Part shown: positions 58,247 through 64,000 of the stretch, in pieces
How positions within the stretch are numbered: the first letter of the stretch is position 1
Layout of the letters: every line of letters begins with the position of its first letter
Origin: Candidatus Pelagibacter communis
GTDB taxonomy: Bacteria; Pseudomonadota; Alphaproteobacteria; Pelagibacterales; Pelagibacteraceae
Reading direction: 5' to 3'
Length of the DNA: 64,000 bases
NCBI RefSeq assembly: GCF_012932795.1
Contig: NZ_LANA01000001.1
Span: 500,802 to 564,801, forward strand
Notes under the pieces: model-generated
Told to the model about the DNA's origin: nothing
The model's input: the letters and a program-made list of their open reading frames with translations, nothing else
Databases searched by the model: none
Position numbers and translations under genes: made by a program

Positions 58247-60322
58247 TCAAATTTTTTGTGCAATTTTTAATGCAAATGCATAATCAAGTGCAATTTCTTC
58301 TATAGCACCATCTCTTCCTGATTTACCACCATGACCTGCGTTCATCTCGGTTTTTAAAAGTAATATGTTATTATCAGTTTTATATTCTCTAAGTTTTGCA
58401 GTAAATTTTGCTGGCTCATCAAACAATACCCTGTTGTCACTTAAGCTTGTTGTAATTAATATATGAGGATAATCCTTTTTTTTTATATTATTATAAGGAG
58501 CGTAAGAATAAATATATTCAAAGTGATCTTTTTTATCTTTTGCATTTCCAAACTCATCAAACTCACCAATAGTCAAAGGTAAGGAGTGATCTAAATTAGT
58601 AGTCAAAGAGTCTACAAAAGGTACTGCCATTATCATTCCTAGAAATAATTCAGATGCTTGATTAACAACCGCCCCCATTAGAAGACCTCCAGCGGAACCA
58701 CCCATTCCAATTATTTTATTTTTTGAAGTGTATTTATTTTCAATTAAATATTTAGCTGATGCAATATAATCTTCAAAAGTATTCTTTTTATTAAGTAGTT
58801 TTCCTTCTTTCCACCACTTCATTCCTCTTTCCATTCCTCCTCTTATATGTGCTGTAACCCAAACAATATCTCTATCAATTAAACTTAATCTGGTAGTGGA
58901 AAAACTAGGACTCATTGAACTTCCGTATGAACCATAACCGTAAAGTAACAAATGTGCTGTTCCATCTAGTTTTGTATTTTTATGCTTTGTAATTGTAAGG
59001 GGTACCAACCTTCCATCATGAGACACGCAATTAACCCTTTCAACAACATAATCATCTGGGTTATGTCCAGAGGGAATTTCCTCTTTTTTTACTAATTTTT
59101 TTTCTTTTGATCTTAAATTATAAGAATAAGTTTTTCCAGGAGTTTTGGGTGAAGAGTAACCTAAATATATATTGTCTGTATTTTTGTCTCTTTGAGCTAA
59201 AGATATTCCAGGAACAAAAACCTTTTCATCTGAAAAAATTAATTCTTCTTCTATTTCAGTTGTAATATTTCTTACAAATAATTTATCTAAAGCATTGGAA
59301 GTTTCAGATCTTATTATCCAATCATTCAAAAATGTTAGTCCACCAATTAAAACCTCTTCTTTTGGAGATATAAAATTTTTCCAATTTGGCTTTTCTAAAT
59401 TGTTAGTAACATCAATTTTAAAATCTTCAGCATTTTCATTTGTGTGGTTATAAAATCTTCCATTCCAAGAATTAACAGAATAGAGTATTCCTTTATGTCT
59501 TTCCTTTATTAATTTAGGATTTGGTTTTTTTTCATCAACACTAAAGTAATATTGTTCAGAAGTATTATGGTCGGAGGTGTTGATAAAAAAATATTTATCA
59601 TCTGAGCTTAGACTAATACCAACTGTAAAAGCTTCACTTTTTTCTTCAAAAATTAAATGATCATCTCTAGTGTTTGATCCTAATTTATGTCTATAAATTT
59701 TTCTTGGTCTATGATTTTCATCTAACTTTGAGTAAAAAATGTATTTGTCATCTAAGCTAAAAGTTATTACTCCTGAGGTTTCTTCAATTTTTTCAGTAAC
59801 TAATTTTTTAGTTTTAATATCCCTGATGTATATCGTGTAATATTCAGAACCTTTGGTATCTAAGGAATAAGCTAAATATTTATCGTTAAAACTAACCTCA
59901 AGATCACCAACACCAAAATATTTCACACCAAGTTTTTCTTTTTCTTCATCGCCGTTCCAAATTTCTTCAATATTTTTAGTGCCAATTTTTTTTCTTAGTT
60001 TAATGGAATAATTTCCTTTAGTTGTTGTTTTTGTCCAATATTCATAATCAAAATCTTTAAATGGTATAGATTCGTCATCTAACTTTATTCTACCCTTGAT
60101 TTCATCAAATAGTTTTTTTTTGATGTTTTTAGTATCTGACAAGTGAAAATCTGTATAAGAATTTTCTTCTTCCAGGTACTTTCTGACCTCGGGGTTTAAT
60201 TTTTTACTATCTTTTAGAACTTCTAATATATTGTCTTGATGTATCCAGCTATAGTTATCTTCCCAACTGATACCATGGCATGTTTTTATCTCTGATTTTT
60301 TTTTAAGCTGTGGTATTTTCAT
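58247..60322 (-). CDS. ptrB: oligopeptidase B
   Basis: S9A prolyl-oligopeptidase family enzyme that cuts short peptides after basic residues. 691 residues: beta-propeller (about 70-400) and alpha/beta hydrolase domain with nucleophile Ser in GMGGSAGGLLMG, Asp in SLSDNRVLFDEPAKF and His in NAGHGGKSGR. The acidic substrate-binding region LTIGEFDEFGNAKD is typical of oligopeptidase B. No signal peptide, so cytoplasmic. Its start is only 17 bases from the divergent J-domain gene. Confidence 0.92.
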   Translation of the reverse strand: MKIPQLKKKSEIKTCHGISWEDNYSWIHQDNILEVLKDSKKLNPEVRKYLEEENSYTDFHLSDTKNIKKKLFDEIKGRIKLDDESIPFKDFDYEYWTKTTTKGNYSIKLRKKIGTKNIEEIWNGDEEKEKLGVKYFGVGDLEVSFNDKYLAYSLDTKGSEYYTIYIRDIKTKKLVTEKIEETSGVITFSLDDKYIFYSKLDENHRPRKIYRHKLGSNTRDDHLIFEEKSEAFTVGISLSSDDKYFFINTSDHNTSEQYYFSVDEKKPNPKLIKERHKGILYSVNSWNGRFYNHTNENAEDFKIDVTNNLEKPNWKNFISPKEEVLIGGLTFLNDWIIRSETSNALDKLFVRNITTEIEEELIFSDEKVFVPGISLAQRDKNTDNIYLGYSSPKTPGKTYSYNLRSKEKKLVKKEEIPSGHNPDDYVVERVNCVSHDGRLVPLTITKHKNTKLDGTAHLLLYGYGSYGSSMSPSFSTTRLSLIDRDIVWVTAHIRGGMERGMKWWKEGKLLNKKNTFEDYIASAKYLIENKYTSKNKIIGMGGSAGGLLMGAVVNQASELFLGMIMAVPFVDSLTTNLDHSLPLTIGEFDEFGNAKDKKDHFEYIYSYAPYNNIKKKDYPHILITTSLSDNRVLFDEPAKFTAKLREYKTDNNILLLKTEMNAGHGGKSGRDGAIEEIALDYAFALKIAQKI

Positions 60323-60339
60323 AGGAACAATTTAAATAT

Positions 60340-60846
60340 ATGAATATAATCATTTATACACTAATTATTTTAGGAATTTTTTACTTTTTACTAAAGCTTT
60401 TAGTCAACACGTCATCTAAAAAAATATCCAATTATTCCAGGAAAATAATTATTTTTGGATTAATAATTTTTGCTTTAATACTTGCCGTGGGAGGAAAATT
60501 TTTATTAAGTGTGCCGTTAACTTTATTAAGTTTAGCTGTTGTCAAATTAAAAGGATTTTCAATCATTCAATTAATTGGTTTATTTAGATTAATTCAAACT
60601 CTTAGGAATTCTGGAAGGTTTTCATTCAATAAGAGTCAAAACATTAAAAATTCTTCTACGTTATCTTTAGAAGAGGCCTATAAAATTTTAAATCTTGATA
60701 AAAATAAAAAGAATACAAAAAATGATGTCAATAAGGCCTATATAAAAATTCAAAAAAAAATTCATCCAGATATATCACCAGAAACTGCAAGGTTATCAGC
60801 GATTGTTAACGAAGCTAAAGAGGTTATTTTAAAAAATATCTCTTAA
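60340..60846 (+). CDS. membrane-anchored J-domain protein
   Basis: 168 residues: membrane segments near 3-20 and 36-75, a linker, and a C-terminal J-domain (about 108-168) with HPD at 142-144. This layout resembles the Pam18/Tim14-like proteins common in alphaproteobacteria, thought to recruit DnaK to the inner membrane. The J-domain's helix I is EEAYKILNLDKN. Its stop shares TTAA (60843-60846) with the opposing GT9 gene. Confidence 0.82.
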   Translation: MNIIIYTLIILGIFYFLLKLLVNTSSKKISNYSRKIIIFGLIIFALILAVGGKFLLSVPLTLLSLAVVKLKGFSIIQLIGLFRLIQTLRNSGRFSFNKSQNIKNSSTLSLEEAYKILNLDKNKKNTKNDVNKAYIKIQKKIHPDISPETARLSAIVNEAKEVILKNIS

Positions 60847-61808
60847 CTTAAAATATGGTCTAATTGATCAAAAATTTTATTAGAATTAATTTTATCTTTT
60901 CCTAAAGTATTGTGTGTGACTGTATTTTCTCCATCTGGGATAATTGGATACATCTTTGAACTATAATTACCATAAATTAATGGTGTATCAGACATTAGTA
61001 CTATTGTTTTAATTCCTAACCCTGAAGAAAGATGGCTAAAACTTGAATCGTTGCAAACTGAAACATCACAACTTTTTATTATTGGTAATATTTCTATTAA
61101 ACTTAAATTGTCCAAGGGAAAGCATTTAATTTTTAAATCTGTACTAAGTATTTCTTTTAAAATTTCTTGTTCTTGATTATTTTTACCAGTTGCTAAAAAA
61201 AATTTACATTTATATTTTTGATTTATCAGGTGCATAAGTTTTATAAAAGTTATCGCAGGGATTCTTTTAGTTGGTCCTGATCCACCTATGCCAAGTAATA
61301 TATTTTTTTCATTATTATTAATTTTGTATTTTGACTTTGCCGCTTGTATAGATTGATTATTAATTGATATTTTTGGGTCGTTCTCAACATTTAGATCTAA
61401 GTTATTTTTTAAAAGTTTTTTTGCAGCCTTGATAACATGTTGATTTTTTTTCTGTAATAAAGGGTATTGATATATCTCCTTAATACCAGCAATTCTTACT
61501 ATTAAATTAAATCTAAAAGATGAGTTAAAAATAAAAACTTTATCAAAATCATATTGCTTAAGATCTTTTGCTAAATTATATGAACCAACTAGTCCTTCAT
61601 GTTTACCATTTTTTAGTTTATTTCCTCGTTCAAGAATAATTATTTTATTGATAAAATTAGTATCCCTTAAAAATTGTTCTGCTTTGGAACTCTCTTTAAC
61701 AAGAATACTTACAGGTACATTAAATTTTTTAGAAATCGCCTCTATAAATGGAAGATAAATAACCATATCACCAATCCCCATTTTATTTTGTATGACCAAA
61801 ATTTTCAT
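60843..61808 (-). CDS. glycosyltransferase family 9 (heptosyltransferase-like)
   Basis: 321 residues of the GT9 family: N-terminal KILVIQNKMGIGDMVIYLPFIEAI, the central LGIGGSGPTKR region, and the C-terminal CNDSSFSHLSSGLGIKTIVLM nucleotide-sugar-binding motif. It probably adds a heptose or related sugar to lipopolysaccharide core or another surface glycan. It stands alone, with no other LPS gene next to it. Confidence 0.85.
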   Translation of the reverse strand: MKILVIQNKMGIGDMVIYLPFIEAISKKFNVPVSILVKESSKAEQFLRDTNFINKIIILERGNKLKNGKHEGLVGSYNLAKDLKQYDFDKVFIFNSSFRFNLIVRIAGIKEIYQYPLLQKKNQHVIKAAKKLLKNNLDLNVENDPKISINNQSIQAAKSKYKINNNEKNILLGIGGSGPTKRIPAITFIKLMHLINQKYKCKFFLATGKNNQEQEILKEILSTDLKIKCFPLDNLSLIEILPIIKSCDVSVCNDSSFSHLSSGLGIKTIVLMSDTPLIYGNYSSKMYPIIPDGENTVTHNTLGKDKINSNKIFDQLDHILS

Positions 61809-61858
61809 TTAATAATTTATCACCTTTACTAATTTTTAATTTTATATAAGTTTTAAGA

Positions 61859-62743
61859 ATGAGTAAAATAAAAGGCATTTATGCGGCATCTATGTCAGTA
61901 TTTAATAGCGACTTATCTTTAAATATTGAGAAAACAGTTAATCATGCAGAGCAATTAATTGACCAAGGGTGTCATGGAGTAGCTATTTTTGGAAGCACAG
62001 GACAGGCACAACTTATATCTGTTGGTGAAAAGATTAGTCTATTAAATCAATTATCAAAAAATAAATATAAAGATAAATATTTAATTGGAACTGGACTTAA
62101 TTCTTTAAATGAAACTATAAATCTGATGAGTATAGCATCGTCTTTAAATTTTAATAATTTTCTAATAATGCCTCCGGCTTACTATAAATTTGCTGATAAA
62201 GAAGTGATAGAATTTTATACAAGAGTAGTCAAAGCATCACCAGATTGTAAAATTATTTTATACAATTTTGAAAAATTGTGTGGATATAAATTTAGCATCA
62301 AATGTGTTGAGGAACTTGTTAAAAAATTTCCTAAACAAATAGTTGGTGTGAAAGATAGCTCATACAATCTTTATGAAAATTTAAAGATAGATAATTTTTC
62401 CATTTTACCAGGATCAGAGTCAAAACTTTTAAAGGGTTTAGAGTTAGGGTGTACTGGAATTATTACAGCAACTTGCAATGTAACAGCATCTTTATCTAGA
62501 AAAGTTTATGATGACTTCATCAAAAAAAAAGAACAAACAAAAAATGAAACTTTGTGTGATATCAGGTCTATTTTTGAAAAATTTAATCTAATATCTGGAT
62601 TACATTCTTTTATGTCTGATGGTGATAAAATTTATCAAAATGTCCTTCCTCCAATTAGTCTTTTATCTGAAAAAGATAAGCAGCAGTTAATAGAAGAACT
62701 GAATAAAATTAATTTTACTCTGGAATCCTTAAAGGCGGCATAA
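61859..62743 (+). CDS. DapA-family (class I pyruvate aldolase-like) protein
   Basis: 294 residues of the dihydrodipicolinate synthase/N-acetylneuraminate lyase superfamily. Schiff-base Lys165 in VGVKDSS and catalytic Tyr135 are present. The motif after Tyr is Y-N-F-E-K-L-C-G rather than the Y-N-x-P-x-R-T-G of true DapA, and the pyruvate loop reads GSTGQAQ rather than GTTGE, so it is unlikely to be lysine-pathway DapA. Its substrate is unknown. cfa begins directly after its stop. Confidence 0.82.
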   Translation: MSKIKGIYAASMSVFNSDLSLNIEKTVNHAEQLIDQGCHGVAIFGSTGQAQLISVGEKISLLNQLSKNKYKDKYLIGTGLNSLNETINLMSIASSLNFNNFLIMPPAYYKFADKEVIEFYTRVVKASPDCKIILYNFEKLCGYKFSIKCVEELVKKFPKQIVGVKDSSYNLYENLKIDNFSILPGSESKLLKGLELGCTGIITATCNVTASLSRKVYDDFIKKKEQTKNETLCDIRSIFEKFNLISGLHSFMSDGDKIYQNVLPPISLLSEKDKQQLIEELNKINFTLESLKAA

Positions 62744-63934
62744 ATGCAACTAGCAAAGTTTTTAAATGATATATTTAAAAATGATGGTTTTATTTTAGTT
62801 GATGCTGATTCAAAAAAATACATCATAGGATCTCCTCAAAAAAAAATACCAATTACAATCAAAATTTTAAATAAGAAACTTCACTATAAATTATTGCTTC
62901 GGCCTGACTTATATTTTGGAGAGGCATATTCTGATGGAGATATTATTATTGAAAATGGAACTCTTACTGATTTTTTAGATTTAGCTCTTATGAATATAGG
63001 AAGAGGAAAATTAAATTTTTTTAGTAATTTTGTAAATAAATTGAGTGGATCTTATAGATATTTGACAAATTTTAATTTTATAAAAAAATCTAAAATGAAT
63101 GTTGCCCATCATTATGATCTTTCAGATCAATTATATGATTTATTTTTAGATCCTAAAAAACAATATTCTTGTGCGTATTTTAAAAATAAAGATGAATCTC
63201 TTGAAGAGGCTCAAAATAATAAAATACAACACATTATTAAAAAATTAAATATACAACCAGATCAAAAAGTTCTTGATATCGGGTGTGGTTGGGGAGCACT
63301 AGCTTTTGATATTGCTAAAAGTAAAAACTGTGAAGTTACAGGAATAACTTTGTCAAAAAATCAATTTGCTCATTGTGTAAAAAAATCTAGAGAACTTAAT
63401 TTAGAAAATCAAGTCAAATTCAAACTTGTGGATTACCGTGAATTAGATGAAAAATTTGATAGGATAGTAAGTGTTGGAATGTTTGAGCATGTTGGTAGAA
63501 AATTTTATAAAAAATTTTTTAAACAAATAGAAAAATTATTAAATGATAATGGCATTTCTTTAATTCATACAATAGGCTCTGTTAATCCACCTAGAGACCC
63601 ACACCCATGGGTAACTAAGTACATTTTTCCAGGAGGCTATACCCCAAGTTTAAGTGAGGTAACCACACCAATAGAAAAAGCAGGTTTAATAGTGTCAGAT
63701 ATAGAAGTGCTTAAATTACATTATTCCTATACCTTAGGACACTGGAAGCGAAATTGCATAAAAAATAAGGAACAAATTGTTCAAATGTTTGATGAAAAAT
63801 TTTTCAGAATGTGGGAATTTTACCTTGCAGGTTGTGAAATTGCTTTTAAATGGGGTGACCAGGTTGTGTATCAATTTCAATTAACAAAAAATTATACATC
63901 TACACCGATCACAAGAGACTATATTTATAAGTAA
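62744..63934 (+). CDS. cfa: cyclopropane-fatty-acyl-phospholipid synthase
   Basis: SAM-dependent enzyme that adds a methylene bridge to unsaturated acyl chains of membrane lipids. 396 residues; N-terminal lipid-binding region (RPDLYFGEAYSDGDI), MNVAHHYDLSDQLYDLFLD, QYSCAYF, SAM motif VLDIGCGWGALAFDIA and IHTIGSVNPP. Related enzymes of this fold make other methylated lipids, but the whole pattern fits Cfa. It is coupled to the DapA-family gene with no gap. Confidence 0.92.
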   Translation: MQLAKFLNDIFKNDGFILVDADSKKYIIGSPQKKIPITIKILNKKLHYKLLLRPDLYFGEAYSDGDIIIENGTLTDFLDLALMNIGRGKLNFFSNFVNKLSGSYRYLTNFNFIKKSKMNVAHHYDLSDQLYDLFLDPKKQYSCAYFKNKDESLEEAQNNKIQHIIKKLNIQPDQKVLDIGCGWGALAFDIAKSKNCEVTGITLSKNQFAHCVKKSRELNLENQVKFKLVDYRELDEKFDRIVSVGMFEHVGRKFYKKFFKQIEKLLNDNGISLIHTIGSVNPPRDPHPWVTKYIFPGGYTPSLSEVTTPIEKAGLIVSDIEVLKLHYSYTLGHWKRNCIKNKEQIVQMFDEKFFRMWEFYLAGCEIAFKWGDQVVYQFQLTKNYTSTPITRDYIYK

Positions 63935-63964
63935 TATATTGATAAATCATAACTTCCTTAAAGC

Positions 63965-64000
63965 ATGAAAAAAATAAAAAAAAAATCAGCTAAAAAATCA
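63965..64000 (+). CDS. start of an unidentified lysine-rich protein, cut by window end
   Basis: ATG at 63965 opens a frame of 12 codons to the window edge, reading M-K-K-I-K-K-K-S-A-K-K-S. It is 30 bases after cfa on the same strand. No ribosome-binding site is clear, and the product cannot be named. A run of ten A lies inside. Confidence 0.35.
   Translation, partial: MKKIKKKSAKKS

Overview
The window is 64 kb of a very AT-rich, densely packed genome of an alphaproteobacterium of the SAR11 clade (Candidatus Pelagibacter or a close relative). The evidence is consistent across many genes: class I lysyl-tRNA synthetase, ChvG/ChvI and RegA regulators, the metX-metW pair behind a SAM-II riboswitch, F1 ATPase genes standing apart from F0 genes, AmgK/MurU cell-wall recycling, Lys/Asn/Ile-rich proteins, and almost no intergenic DNA. 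No gap between genes reaches 300 bases; the longest is about 180. I see no tRNA, rRNA, CRISPR array, insertion sequence, prophage or integrase, so this looks like stable core genome.

Layout. 1-11740 (+): 3' part of sucA, then sucB-lpdA (2-oxoglutarate dehydrogenase), priA, and atpHAGDC (F1 ATP synthase). 11733-20837 (-): metX-metW-gloB read from a SAM-II riboswitch, then rplU-rpmA-obgE-proB-proA-nadD-rsfS-ctpA-rppH. 21020-23001 (+): hisC-tyrA. 22998-28086 (-): trkH, ampG, an NlpC/P60 protein and a TPR-sulfotransferase. 28177-31722 (+): lysK-pyrD-rpmB and a queuosine-precursor transporter. 31719-34818 (-): a polyamine operon (ornithine/lysine decarboxylase, deoxyhypusine-synthase homologue, agmatinase). 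34967-37037: regA (+), bioY and an orphan ABC ATPase (-). 37088-45589 (+): polA, chvI-chvG, ahcY, tsaE-amgK-murU. 45575-54413: gpmA, a VanZ-like protein, an SLT-like lipoprotein, an RND pump with an unusual adaptor, sseA, msrA, an EamA transporter, an AlkA-type glycosylase and a DUF1330 protein. 54415-64000: GT17, a purine-type phosphoribosyltransferase facing an NCS2 permease, a small lipoprotein, an sHSP behind a ROSE-like RNA thermometer, oligopeptidase B, a J-domain protein, GT9, a DapA-family protein, cfa and the first codons of another gene.

Themes. Energy: 2-oxoglutarate dehydrogenase and F1. Methyl cycle: metX/metW and ahcY. Peptidoglycan turnover and recycling: NlpC/P60, SLT-like lipoprotein, AmpG, AmgK and MurU. 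Nutrient salvage: BioY, queuosine precursor, NCS2 plus phosphoribosyltransferase, K+.

The most interesting non-coding signals are: (1) a SAM-II aptamer that seems to begin at the transcription start of metX and ends on the AUG of a nine-codon upstream frame; (2) a minimal ROSE-like thermometer before the sHSP; (3) an attenuator-like hairpin plus U-tract in the leader of the polyamine operon; (4) predicted near-leaderless mRNAs for rpmB and ahcY; (5) eight of ten convergent gene pairs overlapping at their stop codons, four of them sharing the palindrome TTAA. The most interesting protein-level signal is an RND adaptor with no alpha-helical hairpin.
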